From: Paenibacillus cremeus
GTDB lineage: Bacteria; Bacillota; Bacilli; Paenibacillales; NBRC-103111
DNA: 64,000 bases
Assembly: GCF_007786445.1 (NCBI RefSeq)
Contig: NZ_VNJI01000009.1
Coordinates: 1 to 64,000 of the forward strand
Reading direction: 5' to 3'
A program made the translations under genes and the position numbers. The number at the start of each line of letters is the position of its first letter. Positions within the stretch are counted from its first letter, which is position 1. Below the pieces are notes generated by a model. It saw only the letters and a list, made by a program, of their open reading frames with translations. It searched no databases and was not told the origin of the DNA. Positions 41,599 to 51,296 of this stretch are shown piece by piece.

Positions 41599-43104
41599 AT
41601 GTCGATTCGGCTGCGGCTGCTGCTATCCTATACGTCGATGCTGATCGTGACGATCGTGCTGTTTCTGGTGGCCGGCCTGCTGCTCTCGGTCGCCATGACC
41701 GGCGATGTGTCCCGGATCAAGAACGTCTATACGAGTCACTATGCCGTTGAGCCGATCAGCCCGCAGGAGGAAGCCGTCTACCTGGACGTCAAATACTATG
41801 TCAAAAATCAGCCCGATCAGCTGCTGAACACGAAGGTGCTGGAGGAGCTCGATCATCGGCTAGTCCCGGCGGAGGCTGGACTATTCATGCGCAAAGGCAG
41901 CACTGTGCTTTACACTTCGACGCTGGCGAGCCTGCGCGATCAGGTATCTTCCCTCCCGCCGATCGAGACGTCGAACATCAAGGTTCGCGATACGATCCAT
42001 GCGGCGGACGGGCGATATTTTACGTATCTCAAGTTCGACTTCACGTTCCCGGACAAAAGCGAGGGCAGCGTCTATATGCTCAAGGAAGTGAGCCCGTACG
42101 CCGAGGTGACGCGAAGCCTGCTCCCGATTCTGATCGGTGTGCTGCTGCTGCTGCTCGTGCTGACCAATGGGCTGCTGCATTTTTTGGTGACCCGGAGCAT
42201 TGTGAGGCCTTTGCTCGCCTTGCGGGAAGCGGCCGGGAAGATTAAAGAAGGCGAGCTGAATTTCGAGGTCAACAGCGAGGCGCGAGACGAAATCGGCATG
42301 CTGAGCCAGTCATTCGAGGATATGCGCAAGCGGCTGAAGGACTCGGTGGACGTGCAGCTGCAGTATGAGGAGAACCGCAAGGAGCTGGTATCCAACATCT
42401 CGCATGATCTGAAAACCCCGATCACGACGATCATCGGCTACGTGGAAGGCATTCGCGACGGCGTGGCCGGCACCCCGGAGAAGCTGGACAACTATTTGGC
42501 GACCATACATCGGAAGGCCAAGGACATGGACCATCTGATCGATGAGCTCTTCTTATTTTCCAAGCTGGACTTGAAAAAATGGCCGTTTACGTTTGCTGTC
42601 ATCGATTTGGAGCGATATTTGCAGGATTATGCTGAGGAGCTTCATTTTGACATGGAGCAAAAGGAGATTCAGCTGATCTTTACGTGTCCGCAGCAGTCTG
42701 GAGATGGTTATCCGGTGATGGCTGACTGGGATAAGCTCAAACGCGTCATTGCGAACATTGTCGGCAATAGCGTAAAGTGTATGGATAAGTCGGAAAAGCG
42801 GATCGACATCGCGCTGCTGGCGGTGGGTGAAGACTGCTTGGTGCGCATCAGCGATAACGGATGCGGGATGCCGGACTCGGCGCTGCCGCATATATTTGAC
42901 CGGTTTTTCCGGGAGGACGCGTCACGGCATTCCCCGGGAACTGGTCTGGGCTTGGCCATCGCCAAGCAAATCATCACTGAGCATAAGGGGCGCATCTGGG
43001 CGGAGAGCGAGCTGGGGCGTGGGACGGACATCTATTTCACGCTGCCGAGGTGGAAGGAAAGGAGCGAAGAGCACAATGAAGCACATCCTAATTATCGAGG
43101 ATGA
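41599..43104 (+). CDS. Membrane sensor histidine kinase
   Basis: A 501-aa sensor with helix 1 at about 8-34, an extracytoplasmic sensor of about 135 residues, helix 2 at about 172-195 (LLPILIGVLLLLLVLTNGLLHF), HAMP (196-248), HisKA with phospho-acceptor His269 (SNISHDLKTPITTIIGY), and HATPase_c (about 370-490) with N box VIANIVGNSVKCM, G1 ISDNGCGMP and G2 GTGLGLAIAKQII. TGGAGGGG supports the start at 41599. It overlaps the response regulator gene by 29 nt. Placed directly after the SLH gene, which makes the cell surface a candidate for its signal or output. Confidence 0.93.
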   Translation: MSIRLRLLLSYTSMLIVTIVLFLVAGLLLSVAMTGDVSRIKNVYTSHYAVEPISPQEEAVYLDVKYYVKNQPDQLLNTKVLEELDHRLVPAEAGLFMRKGSTVLYTSTLASLRDQVSSLPPIETSNIKVRDTIHAADGRYFTYLKFDFTFPDKSEGSVYMLKEVSPYAEVTRSLLPILIGVLLLLLVLTNGLLHFLVTRSIVRPLLALREAAGKIKEGELNFEVNSEARDEIGMLSQSFEDMRKRLKDSVDVQLQYEENRKELVSNISHDLKTPITTIIGYVEGIRDGVAGTPEKLDNYLATIHRKAKDMDHLIDELFLFSKLDLKKWPFTFAVIDLERYLQDYAEELHFDMEQKEIQLIFTCPQQSGDGYPVMADWDKLKRVIANIVGNSVKCMDKSEKRIDIALLAVGEDCLVRISDNGCGMPDSALPHIFDRFFREDASRHSPGTGLGLAIAKQIITEHKGRIWAESELGRGTDIYFTLPRWKERSEEHNEAHPNYRG

Positions 43105-43813
43105 AACCAGTATTGCCGAGCTGCAGCGGGACTATCTGGAGCTGCACGGCTTTCACGTGGAGATGGTGCACTCCGGAGAAGCCGGGCTGCAGCGGGCGCT
43201 GGAGGGCGCGTTCGATCTGCTCATCCTCGACCTGATGCTGCCGGGGCTGAATGGGTTTGAAATTTGCCGTCAGGTACGGGCGGCGAAGGACCTTCCGATT
43301 CTTATCGTGTCCGCGAAGAAGGAAGACATCGATAAAATCCGCGGCTTCGGCCAAGGCGCAGACGATTATTTGGTCAAGCCGTTCAGCCCGAGCGAGCTGG
43401 TCGCCCGGGTAAAGGCGCATCTGGCCCGATACGAGCGTCTCGTCGGTGGATCTGGAGCTGCAGCGGCGGTGAAATCGGCGGCGACTTCCGCTTCCGCTCC
43501 CGCTCCAGCTGCGGAAGAGCTCTGCGTGCGCGGCTTGCGGATCAACACGGCCTCCCGGCGCGTGTACGTGCTGGATCGCGAGATCGCTTTTACCACGAAG
43601 GAATTCGATCTGTTGAGCTTCCTCGTGATGAACCCAAACCGGGTGTTCAGCAAGGAGCATTTATTTGAGCGCCTGTGGGGGATGGATTCTGCGGGCGATA
43701 TTATGACTGTGGCTGTGCACATCCGGAAGCTGCGGGAGAAAATCGAAGCCGACCCGTCCAATCCCCAGTACATCGAGACGGTTTGGGGTGCGGGGTACCG
43801 GCTGACGGTATAG
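43076..43813 (+). CDS. OmpR/PhoB family response regulator
   Basis: A 245-aa regulator. The receiver domain (1-118) has the acidic pair IIEDE, phospho-acceptor Asp52 (LLILDLMLPG), Thr/Ser switch IVSAKK and Lys in DDYLVKPFSP. An Ala/Pro/Ser-rich linker (about 125-148) is longer than usual. The C-terminal winged helix (about 150-243) ends RKLREKIEADPSNPQYIETVWGAGYRL. AAAGGAGCGAAG precedes the ATG inside the kinase gene. The 11-bp period repeats before the SLH gene have the form expected for this type of DNA-binding domain. Confidence 0.93.
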   Translation: MKHILIIEDETSIAELQRDYLELHGFHVEMVHSGEAGLQRALEGAFDLLILDLMLPGLNGFEICRQVRAAKDLPILIVSAKKEDIDKIRGFGQGADDYLVKPFSPSELVARVKAHLARYERLVGGSGAAAAVKSAATSASAPAPAAEELCVRGLRINTASRRVYVLDREIAFTTKEFDLLSFLVMNPNRVFSKEHLFERLWGMDSAGDIMTVAVHIRKLREKIEADPSNPQYIETVWGAGYRLTV

Positions 43814-43884
43814 AAGCCTCAGCATAGGTGCATAAAGGAAATATAGACAGGCTATCGGCTTAAAGGAAGGAACGAAAGAATCGC

Positions 43885-45201
43885 ATGACCTACGATGTCA
43901 TTATTATCGGCGGCGGCCCCTCGGGGCTAATGTCAGCCATCGCGGCCAGCAATCTAGAAGCGGCTGCAGGCGCTGGATCCGCTGTAAAGGTGCTGCTGCT
44001 CGACAAAGGGGACAAGCTTGGGCGCAAGCTCGGCATCTCCGGCGGCGGGCGCTGCAACGTCACGAACGCGAAGGAGCTCGATGAGCTGATCAAGCATATC
44101 CCCGGCAACGGGCGGTTTCTGCACAGCGCGCTCGCTACGTTCAGCAACCGCGACATCATCGCCTTCTTCGAGGGGATGGGCATTCGGCTGAAGGAGGAAG
44201 ACCGCGGGCGCATGTTCCCGGTGAGCGACAAGGCGAAGACAGTCGTCGACGCGCTCGTGAACCGGGTGCGCAGCCAAGGCGTCGCGATCCGCGTGAACAG
44301 CCCCGTCCGCCAGGTGCTGTACGAGGACGGGCGCGTCGCAGGCGTGGAGCTGGCGAGCGGCGAGCGGCTTCGCAGCCGGGCGGTCGTGCTGGCCACAGGC
44401 GGCAAATCCGTGCCGCATACAGGCTCGACCGGCGACGGCTACGCCTGGGCGGAAGCGGGCGGGCACACGATCACGGAGCTGTACCCGACGGAGGTGCCGC
44501 TCACTTCGCGCGAGGCGTTCATCCTGAGCAAGGAGCTGCAGGGGCTCTCGCTTCGCAGCATTACCTTGAGCGTCTGGAACCCCAAGGGCAAGAAGCTGAT
44601 CGAGCATGAAGGCGATTTGCTCTTCACGCATTTCGGCTTGTCCGGCCCGGCGGCGCTGCGCTGCAGTCAGTTCGTGGTCAAAGCGCTCAAGCAGTTTGAC
44701 GAGTCTACGGTGCAGACCACCATTGACCTGCTGCCGGACCGCTCCGTACAGGAGGTATACGAGGACACCCTGCGTCTGTGCCAGCACGAGCCGAAGAAGC
44801 AGATTAAGAACGTGCTGAAATCGTATGTCCCGGATCGGCTGCTGCCGATTCTGTTCAAAAAAGCGGGTCTCAGCGAGGAACTGACCTACGATAACATCCC
44901 GAAGCAGCCTTGGCTGGAGCTGGCGAGGATCATCAAAGCGTTCCCGGTTCGTGTGAGCGGCACGCTGTCACTGGAGGAAGCGTTCGTCACGGGCGGAGGC
45001 GTCAACCTTAAAGAGGTCGATCCGAAGACGATGCAGTCCAAGCTGGTGGAGGGCCTGTTCTTCTGCGGAGAAATTCTCGACATTCACGGCTATACAGGCG
45101 GCTACAACATTACTGCAGCGTTCACGACAGGGTACACCGCAGGCAAAAGCGCAGCGGAGTGTGCCTCGGCCTCTGCCGCTGAGTATCTTCAGGGTGGTTA
45201 A
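43885..45201 (+). CDS. NAD(P)/FAD-dependent oxidoreductase, HI0933/YtfP family
   Basis: A 438-aa flavoprotein of the HI0933-like (BaiN/YtfP) family. Rossmann FAD-binding motif [16 protein letters not shown] at the N-terminus, then [15 protein letters not shown] near residue 50, [17 protein letters not shown] near 170, and the C-terminal FAD contact [18 protein letters not shown] near 395. Related enzymes reduce diverse substrates, but the physiological one is unknown. GGAAGG precedes the ATG. Possibly co-transcribed with the two-component pair (71-nt gap). Confidence 0.9.
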   Translation: MTYDVIIIGGGPSGLMSAIAASNLEAAAGAGSAVKVLLLDKGDKLGRKLGISGGGRCNVTNAKELDELIKHIPGNGRFLHSALATFSNRDIIAFFEGMGIRLKEEDRGRMFPVSDKAKTVVDALVNRVRSQGVAIRVNSPVRQVLYEDGRVAGVELASGERLRSRAVVLATGGKSVPHTGSTGDGYAWAEAGGHTITELYPTEVPLTSREAFILSKELQGLSLRSITLSVWNPKGKKLIEHEGDLLFTHFGLSGPAALRCSQFVVKALKQFDESTVQTTIDLLPDRSVQEVYEDTLRLCQHEPKKQIKNVLKSYVPDRLLPILFKKAGLSEELTYDNIPKQPWLELARIIKAFPVRVSGTLSLEEAFVTGGGVNLKEVDPKTMQSKLVEGLFFCGEILDIHGYTGGYNITAAFTTGYTAGKSAAECASASAAEYLQGG

Positions 45202-45271
45202 GCTTTCGAAATCAGCGAATTCCCCGATAGGAAGCACGGCTTCTTGTTCCTATAATGAGGAGAGAATTCGC

Positions 45272-46282
45272 ATGGAAACGAAAGGAAACGTCACCTATAT
45301 GAAACCCGAGCTGTTTCTGTTCCTCCAACTTGGGGATGCGGTCATCATCACGGACGAACAACACCATATTCGAGCGGTAAACGATACCTACGAGAAGATC
45401 ACCGGCTTCAGCAGAGAAAACATCATTGGGGTCCGAGCCGGTTTTCTTCGGTCGAACTTAACTCCACCATCGACGTATGACAGCATGAAGATGACGTTAG
45501 CCCAAAACGCGCCGTGGTCGGGCATTTTTACTAACCGCACCAGGCATCACGAGCTGTGGCACGCCTCGATCACCATTACGCCCATCACGATGGATAACAA
45601 GCTATACTACGTGGGGATTTTCCGCAATTTAAACCAATTGTCCGACGGCAGCTACATCTCGGAGACTCGCAAAGCGAAAATTCAAAATGAGCTGCTGCGC
45701 ACCCTCGCCATTTCGTGTGAAGTGCGCGATCCAGCCATCGAGGGCCATCTCGTTCGGGTGCAGCAAATGACAGAGAAGCTTGCGCGGAGGCTGATGGAAT
45801 TAACACCTCATGCCTTATCCGAAGAGTACATACGGCACCTGGTCAACGCGAGTATTTTGCACGATATCGGCAAATCGGGGATTCCGGAGTCCATTTTATA
45901 CAAGCCGGGCGGTCTGACGAGCTATGAGCGCGTCATTATTGAAATGCATCCGAGCATCGGCGTCGATATTTTGAATAAGATGATTTCCGGCTTGGACGAC
46001 GACCTCATTCATCAAGAGTTTATTCTCGCCCGCAACATCATCCAATCCCATCATGAAAAATGGGACGGCACCGGCTATCCGAACCAGCTCGCCGGAGATG
46101 ACATCCCTTTGGAGGCTCAGATCGTTTCCCTAGTGGATGTTTACGATGCGCTGACCAGCCGACGGGCGTACAAAGATGCCTGGCCGCACGACCAAGCCCT
46201 CGACTATATTCAATCTGAACGCGGCCTATCGTTCAATCCCTTGCTGACCGATGCCTTCGCAACCATCGATTGGATAGAATAA
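45272..46282 (+). CDS. PAS-HD-GYP protein (probable c-di-GMP phosphodiesterase)
   Basis: A 336-aa protein with no membrane helix. The PAS domain (about 15-125) has GDAVIITDEQHHIRAVNDTYEKITGFSRENIIG. The HD-GYP domain (about 145-325) has an intact active site: HDIGKSGIPESIL, MHPSIGVDIL, IIQSHHEKWDGTGYP and IVSLVDVYDALTSRRAYK. The start at 45272 has GAGGAGAG; earlier in-frame codons overlap the oxidoreductase gene. A second, degenerate HD-GYP protein is encoded at 21041-22069. Confidence 0.93.
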   Translation: METKGNVTYMKPELFLFLQLGDAVIITDEQHHIRAVNDTYEKITGFSRENIIGVRAGFLRSNLTPPSTYDSMKMTLAQNAPWSGIFTNRTRHHELWHASITITPITMDNKLYYVGIFRNLNQLSDGSYISETRKAKIQNELLRTLAISCEVRDPAIEGHLVRVQQMTEKLARRLMELTPHALSEEYIRHLVNASILHDIGKSGIPESILYKPGGLTSYERVIIEMHPSIGVDILNKMISGLDDDLIHQEFILARNIIQSHHEKWDGTGYPNQLAGDDIPLEAQIVSLVDVYDALTSRRAYKDAWPHDQALDYIQSERGLSFNPLLTDAFATIDWIE

Positions 46283-46290
46283 AACAAAGA

Positions 46291-46342
46291 AAGCAGCCGC
46301 TACCGCACCTAAGCTCAGGCACCGTAGCAGCTGCTTTTTTTT
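46291..46342. terminator. Bidirectional terminator
   Basis: Stem AAGCAGCCGCTACCG / CCGTAGCAGCTGCTT (few mismatches) with a 16-nt loop and eight T residues on the plus strand. It separates the HD-GYP gene from the convergent oxidoreductase. Confidence 0.85.
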
Positions 46343-46346
46343 CGTG

Positions 46347-47531
46347 TTATCTTCCGAACGAGGCGGACATATCTTCCTGCCCCTGACTATTCGCTGCGGT
46401 CTTTTTTACATACTTCGAGGTTTGAATCAATTCCTGCAGCTTGGCTTCATATTCATCCGCATCGAACGGAACCGCCAGCACCGCTTGTTTAAAGGAGGAC
46501 AGCATAATCCCGTTGGCAATGATGACGGAGTTGATCCCTTCGCGGCCGTGTGCGATCAGATCGCCGGTTTCCTGCAGAATGGCATTTACGAACTTCTCCG
46601 CCACAATGGGATGCGCCCCGTTCGTGTCCGACGATACCGGAATATTCGTAGGCCAGTTCTCTACGCGTCCAAAGCTGTTCTTCGTTTCCTTGATAAAGCT
46701 CAGCATCGAGCTTCGGTTTCGATAAAACATCAGCTTGCCGTCCTCATAAACCAGCTTGCCGTTCTCGCCAACGATCTCAAACCGGTTCGTTCCCGGCGAT
46801 TCCGCCGTCGTCACGATCAAATGGCCGACCATGCCATTCTCGTGCTCGAAATACGCCGTCACTTCATCCTCCACTTCGATGTCGTGGTATTTGCCGATGT
46901 GGGCGTGGGCGCTGATTTTGACCGGCACGCCGAACAGCCATTGATACATATCCAGTGTATGCGGACATTGATTTACCAGAATGCCGCCGCCTTCGCCCGC
47001 CCATGTCGCGCGCCAGTCTCCGCTGTCGTAGTAGGTTTGGGAACGGAACATCGTCGTATTGATCCATGTCACCCGGGTTAACCGGCCCAGCTCGCCGCCA
47101 TCGAGAATGTCCTTGATTTTGCGGTAATGCGGGTACGTCCGCTCTTGGAACATCAGACCGAAGGTCAGCTTCGGATACGTCAGCTTCGCTTGCTCGTGAG
47201 CTTCGATCATTCTTGCCGCATCGTTGACATGAACGGAGATCGGCTTCTCGCACAGCACGTGAATGCCCCGCTCAAACGCTTCGATCGCAATCGTCGGGTG
47301 ATCGTAGTGCGGAACCGCGATAATGACGGCCTCCGGCTTCGCATGATCGAACATTTCGCGAAAATCGGTAAATGCCGCTGTCCCGCAAATCGCAGCATAT
47401 TGCTCGGCTTTTTCTTTGACCACATCGCATACGGCGACCAGCTCGACGGTGTTCATTTTCGGCAAATAGTTCACGTGGGTTTTCCCGATGTTGCCTAGAC
47501 CGACCAGTGCGACTTTAAGTTTTTTGCTCAT
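46347..47531 (-). CDS. Gfo/Idh/MocA family oxidoreductase
   Basis: A 394-aa NAD(P)-dependent sugar or inositol dehydrogenase-like protein. Rossmann motif VGLGNIGKTHVNYL near the N-terminus, CEKPISVHVNDAARMIEA (catalytic Lys) near residue 95, and GGGILVNQCPHTLDMYQWLFG with the catalytic Asp/His near 185. The ATG overlaps the upstream stop by one base (TAATG), so it is coupled to the TIM-barrel gene. Together the pair resembles catabolic modules for cyclic polyols or oxidised sugars. Substrate unknown. Confidence 0.92.
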   Translation of the reverse strand: MSKKLKVALVGLGNIGKTHVNYLPKMNTVELVAVCDVVKEKAEQYAAICGTAAFTDFREMFDHAKPEAVIIAVPHYDHPTIAIEAFERGIHVLCEKPISVHVNDAARMIEAHEQAKLTYPKLTFGLMFQERTYPHYRKIKDILDGGELGRLTRVTWINTTMFRSQTYYDSGDWRATWAGEGGGILVNQCPHTLDMYQWLFGVPVKISAHAHIGKYHDIEVEDEVTAYFEHENGMVGHLIVTTAESPGTNRFEIVGENGKLVYEDGKLMFYRNRSSMLSFIKETKNSFGRVENWPTNIPVSSDTNGAHPIVAEKFVNAILQETGDLIAHGREGINSVIIANGIMLSSFKQAVLAVPFDADEYEAKLQELIQTSKYVKKTAANSQGQEDMSASFGR

Positions 47532-48355
47532 TAGCTTACTCGCTCCTCTTTATGTAGTAGGTTGGTAATGTATTGAATATAGGCGGGCAGCGAAACCTCA
47601 GGCTCCTCCAGCGTGGGGACCCATTTCTTCTCGTACTCCAGCGACAGCCAGCCCGTATAGCCCCGCTCCTGCAAAATGCGCACAATGTCCGCCATCGGAA
47701 CCTCACCGTCGCCGATCAAGCACAGCTGCTTCACGCCATCCACATTTCTGGCATCTTTTACATGGGTATGTTTAATGTGACGGGCCAAATGGTCATACGT
47801 GTCCTGCACGCTCTCGCCATGCATATACGGATGCTCAAAGTCCCATAGCACCCCAATCGCCGGACTGCTTGTACGCCCCAGCACCTCAGAAATCAGATCA
47901 TGGCGGTTAAAATCGCCGTGGGTCTCCAGCAGCACTGTCACGCCTTTCCCCTCCGCGTAGCGACCGAGCTGCTCCAAGCCATCCGCTACTTGAGCCACCG
48001 TTGCTTCCTTGCGTTCCGGATCGGGAAGCTTGTCTCCAAACACGCGAATATAGGGGACGCCGAGCTTGACCGCTAAATCGATCGTTTCCCGCCCCTCTTT
48101 GATAGCGCTTTCGAATTTATCCTCCGCATGAAACGAGCAGCCTGTATCCAGACAGCAAATTTCCAGCCCATGCTCCTGAAGCTGCGCCATCGTGCGATCC
48201 ACATTCTCCGGCAAAAAAGGCCTCGCCTTCGGCAAGTACATTTCGCCTTCGATGCCGCGAATCTCAATGCCGTCATACCCTAAGCGGTGCGCCTCCTGTA
48301 CAATGGTTTCCCAGGTCCAGTTCGGACAAGCCAGCGTTTGAAAGGCTACTTTCAT
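47531..48355 (-). CDS. Sugar phosphate isomerase/epimerase (AP-endonuclease-2-like TIM barrel)
   Basis: A 274-aa xylose-isomerase-like TIM barrel. Metal-ligand motifs: YDGIEIRGIEG near residue 28, LLETHGDFNRHDLI near 140, GVLWDFEHPYMHGE near 168, HIKHTHVKDARN near 193, and the final LSLEYEKKW near 240. AGAGGAGG precedes the ATG. First gene of a two-gene operon and divergent from the AraC gene at 48534, its likely regulator. Confidence 0.92.
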   Translation of the reverse strand: MKVAFQTLACPNWTWETIVQEAHRLGYDGIEIRGIEGEMYLPKARPFLPENVDRTMAQLQEHGLEICCLDTGCSFHAEDKFESAIKEGRETIDLAVKLGVPYIRVFGDKLPDPERKEATVAQVADGLEQLGRYAEGKGVTVLLETHGDFNRHDLISEVLGRTSSPAIGVLWDFEHPYMHGESVQDTYDHLARHIKHTHVKDARNVDGVKQLCLIGDGEVPMADIVRILQERGYTGWLSLEYEKKWVPTLEEPEVSLPAYIQYITNLLHKEERVS

Positions 48356-48533
48356 GTCGTTTCCTCCTCTGTTGCAACTGTTGTCTATGACGCTACTTTT
48401 TCCTTCAGTCCATGTCCATTTTATAAAAACAAACCGAGAATAACCCTGCGCATTTTTACGATCTTTTTAACCTTTTTTCATGATAAAATGATAGCGTTGC
48501 CATAATTCCCAGCACGTGCCGGAGGAATAGCGG

Positions 48534-49421
48534 ATGAAAGTATTTCAATATCATACCTTTATGAATGAATCGTTCCCGTTCAAAATTGAAGTCAAAGACC
48601 ATCGCCATCTGTCCGTCACTCCCTATCATGCTCACGAGTATCTTCAAATTTGCTACGTCATCAAAGGCACTTGTATACATAATGTTGGAGGCCGCCGCGC
48701 CACGCTTGTCAAAGGGGACTTATTTTCCGTGCCGCCTCTGTATGAGCACTGTCTGGAGCTGATTCCGGACAAGGAGGCGGAGGTGGTCCATATCGACTTC
48801 ATGCCCTTCCTGCTCGACCGCAATTTGCTCGATCTGACCAGCCTCGACAGCTTTGTTGATTTTGCCTACATTCAGCCGTTCGTCCAATTCAACAATACCT
48901 TGCTGCCTAAGCTGAATCTTTCATATGAGGGACAACGGGTGACGGAGCATCTCATCTCAGAGATGATCAACGAGTTCCAGCGGCAGGAGGAGGGCTATCC
49001 TTTTATCATTAAGTCCGATCTGCAAAAGCTGCTCGTCATCGCTGGACGTGAATTTACGAAGTACTCGCAGGACGTGAAGGAGCACCAGCTGCTACGGCTT
49101 CACCGGAAGCACTTCGAGGAAGCGCTGGCCTACATCGACGAGCAATATATGAACCATATCAAGCTGCAGGACGCCGCCGCCAAGGCCAACATGTCCCCCA
49201 CCTATTTCAGCACCGTCTTTAAGCTGGTCCGCGGCATGACCTACATCGATTATGTGAACGACATTCGCGTCGTTCAAGCGATGAAGCTGCTCAAGGAGGA
49301 GCCGGACTGGAGCGTGGAGCGCATTTCGGCGTTTGTCGGGTTTAATCATTTGACGCATTTTTACCGAATGTTCCGAAAAAAGAACGGGCTCACTCCCGCT
49401 GAGTTTCGTCGAAAAAGCTAA
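48534..49421 (+). CDS. AraC family transcriptional regulator
   Basis: A 295-aa regulator. The N-terminal cupin sensor (about 20-110) has HRHLSVTPYHAHEYLQICYVIKG and TLVKGDLFSVPP. The C-terminal AraC domain (about 190-293) has IKLQDAAAKANMSPTYFSTVFKLVRG and VERISAFVGFNHLTHFYRMFRKKNGLTPAEFRRKS. CCGGAGGAA precedes the ATG. Divergent from the epimerase/oxidoreductase operon. Confidence 0.91.
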   Translation: MKVFQYHTFMNESFPFKIEVKDHRHLSVTPYHAHEYLQICYVIKGTCIHNVGGRRATLVKGDLFSVPPLYEHCLELIPDKEAEVVHIDFMPFLLDRNLLDLTSLDSFVDFAYIQPFVQFNNTLLPKLNLSYEGQRVTEHLISEMINEFQRQEEGYPFIIKSDLQKLLVIAGREFTKYSQDVKEHQLLRLHRKHFEEALAYIDEQYMNHIKLQDAAAKANMSPTYFSTVFKLVRGMTYIDYVNDIRVVQAMKLLKEEPDWSVERISAFVGFNHLTHFYRMFRKKNGLTPAEFRRKS

Positions 49422-49422
49422 A

Positions 49423-49448
49423 AAGGAGCTGCTTTGGGGCAGCCCCTT
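49423..49448. terminator. Bidirectional terminator
   Basis: Stem AAGGAGCTGC / GCAGCCCCTT (one mismatch), 6-nt loop, with T-rich or A-rich flanks. Lies between the AraC gene and the 32-aa gene. Confidence 0.7.
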
Positions 49449-49476
49449 CTTAAAAAGAAAAAATATAGGAATAGGA

Positions 49477-49575
49477 TTATAGGTCCATAAACGATTGAAT
49501 TAATAAGTACGGCAGCATTCCAATCGAAACGAACGCGAACAAAAACCCTGTAAGTATTGCTTTCATTACTTTCAT
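49477..49575 (-). CDS. 32-residue single-span membrane peptide
   Basis: Reads MKVMKAILTGFLFAFVSIGM then LPYLLIQSFMDL. Two lysines at the N-terminus, one hydrophobic helix, and a C-terminal acidic residue: a typical short membrane peptide. The ribosome site GGGGAGG lies 7 nt before the ATG, much stronger than chance, and the bidirectional terminator at 49423-49448 follows. An alternative reading in another frame covering 49418-49657 has no ribosome site. Function unknown. Confidence 0.62.
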   Translation of the reverse strand: MKVMKAILTGFLFAFVSIGMLPYLLIQSFMDL

Positions 49576-49694
49576 GATGCATGCCTCCCCGCAATTTAAG
49601 CTTATATTCATTGTAGGGCGCAAATGTTACAGGAATGTGAAAATAACATGAAACCAATCTTAAATTTAAGCAGCGCCACCGCCACGATGAAACA

Positions 49695-49713
49695 GGCTGC
49701 AGCGGTCGCAGCC
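49695..49713 (-). terminator. Weak hairpin after CDF transporter gene
   Basis: GGCTGC / GCAGCC stem with a 7-nt loop directly after the stop codon; no T run, so termination here is doubtful. Confidence 0.3.
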
Positions 49714-50604
49714 CTACTTCCCTTTGGCCGTTTTAGTCTCTGCGTACGGCTCGACGTGCACGTGGACATTGCCTACATGGTGCTCGTCCTGCATTCGCTT
49801 CTCAATATCGTCGCTGATATCGTGGCTCTGCTCCACCGACAGCTCCGCGCTGACTTCGACCACGACATCGAGCAGTACATTACTGCCGTGAATCCGGGCA
49901 CGAATATCCTTGATCCGCTTAACCCCCGGCGTCTCTTTCACCGTCTGCCGGAACACCTTGAGCTTCCGATCGTCAAACCCGTCCGTGAGCGCATGTGAAG
50001 CATCGGAAAAAATGTGCCCCGCCGTTTTGCAAATGATAATCCCGACTACAAACGCGGCGACGGCATCCAGAATCGGATACCCGAACCGAGAAGCAATGAT
50101 GCCTACAGCAGCCCCGATGCTGACGAGCGCATCCGATCGATTGTCCGAAGCCGCCGCCATGAGCGACTGATTGTTAATTCGCTTGGCCAGCCGGCTGTTA
50201 TAGAGATAGACCCCTAGCATCACCACAGCGGAACCCAGCGCGACCCACGCGGCCACCATGCTCGGTGCACTACGTTCATCGGAGAAAAAGCTTTTCCCCG
50301 CCTGAATGACGACCTGCAGGCCCGCTACCGCCATAATAAAGGAAGCGACCAGCGACGCGATCGTTTCCGCCCGCATATGCCCATACGGATGATCCCGATC
50401 CGGCGGCTTCCGCGAAATCCGCAGGCCGATCAGAACCGCCACCGACACGATGATATCCGTCGTATTGTTGATCCCGTCCGCGGTCAACGCCTCGGAGCCG
50501 GTCCAATAGCCCATGCCGATTTTGAAAAAGGACAGCACAATGTACGCAGCAATACTGACCCACGCGCCCTTTTCGCCCTCTTTCAAATTATCATAGGTTT
50601 CCAC
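49714..50604 (-). CDS. Cation diffusion facilitator (CDF) metal transporter
   Basis: A 296-aa proton-coupled exporter of divalent metals (Mn, Fe or Zn). About six membrane helices. Metal site in helix 2: EALTADGINNTTDIIVS, and helix 5: SDNRSDALVSIGAAVG (D-x3-D), with the DRDHPYGHMRAET loop between. The C-terminal cytoplasmic domain (about 205-290) has RIHGSNVLLDVVVEV and VHVHVEPY. N/D in site A (DxxNN) suggests a Mn/Fe-type exporter by family rule. The GTG at 50604 follows GGAGGGG; a GTG six codons earlier is less well placed. Confidence 0.93.
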   Translation of the reverse strand: METYDNLKEGEKGAWVSIAAYIVLSFFKIGMGYWTGSEALTADGINNTTDIIVSVAVLIGLRISRKPPDRDHPYGHMRAETIASLVASFIMAVAGLQVVIQAGKSFFSDERSAPSMVAAWVALGSAVVMLGVYLYNSRLAKRINNQSLMAAASDNRSDALVSIGAAVGIIASRFGYPILDAVAAFVVGIIICKTAGHIFSDASHALTDGFDDRKLKVFRQTVKETPGVKRIKDIRARIHGSNVLLDVVVEVSAELSVEQSHDISDDIEKRMQDEHHVGNVHVHVEPYAETKTAKGK

Positions 50605-50879
50605 GTTGAAAGTCCCCTCCACGATCCGTAAAATCCAAAATTGCCCTACCGGCCCTGCCGGTTCTCGAGGTCAACCTATCGTAACAAACGAGAACCGTGT
50701 GGGTCTAGAGAAACAGTGTTTTCCCCGCTTATAAATATAGGGTGAAGGCAACTTTGTTTTCTGCGGCAAATCTTGTCCCAGACGCCAGCAGCGGCCGTCC
50801 GCAAGCGTGCAGCCTTCACCGTAACGATGATGAAGCACTGCAGACCAAGCCGAAGACCGCTGCTTTGGCTAGCGGATCA

Positions 50880-51296
50880 TTACAGATGGACACCGGCATC
50901 AAACCCGTTATAATCGTGGCCGGACGGATCTAACATGGGATCCCCGTCATCGTTATAGGCTCCGCTTGAACGGTTCACATAATCGGAGGCCGACAGCCCC
51001 TCCCAATCTTCATTCACCGTATGCGCCGGAATAGGGATCATCTGCTCCGGATCGTAAGCCATAGTATACGTCTCCGATTCGCCCGATGCGCCGCTCAGCT
51101 CCACCAGTTGGCCGCCATGGGATTGAGCAATTTCCAGCGCAGAGGCCAAATCATGACGATCGACAATAATGTGCAGCGTCGGATGCTGCGTTTCCGTATG
51201 ACGGCTGACCTGGTAGCCTAGCTCCTCCAGCGTGTCTTGGGCTAATGCGGCGGAGTCCCTCGATTCAAATTGAAAAAAAATCGGTGCACTGCTCAT
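50880..51296 (-). CDS. Conserved hypothetical protein, 138 aa
   Basis: Soluble acidic protein, not recognised. The N-terminal half looks like a ferredoxin-like alpha/beta fold (PIFFQFESRDSAALAQDTLEEL...HPTLHIIVDRHDLASALEIAQSHGG), comparable with general-stress GsiB/YflT-type folds. The C-terminal half is acidic and flexible (SGAYNDDGDPMLDPSGHDYN). GAAAGGAAC precedes the ATG at 51296. Stress-related function is a guess. Confidence 0.68.
   Translation of the reverse strand: MSSAPIFFQFESRDSAALAQDTLEELGYQVSRHTETQHPTLHIIVDRHDLASALEIAQSHGGQLVELSGASGESETYTMAYDPEQMIPIPAHTVNEDWEGLSASDYVNRSSGAYNDDGDPMLDPSGHDYNGFDAGVHL

Noticed and set aside
49418-49657. 79-codon minus-strand frame around 49477-49575
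   Set aside because: No ribosome site at its start and it runs through the terminator; the 32-codon frame with GGGGAGG is a much better explanation.
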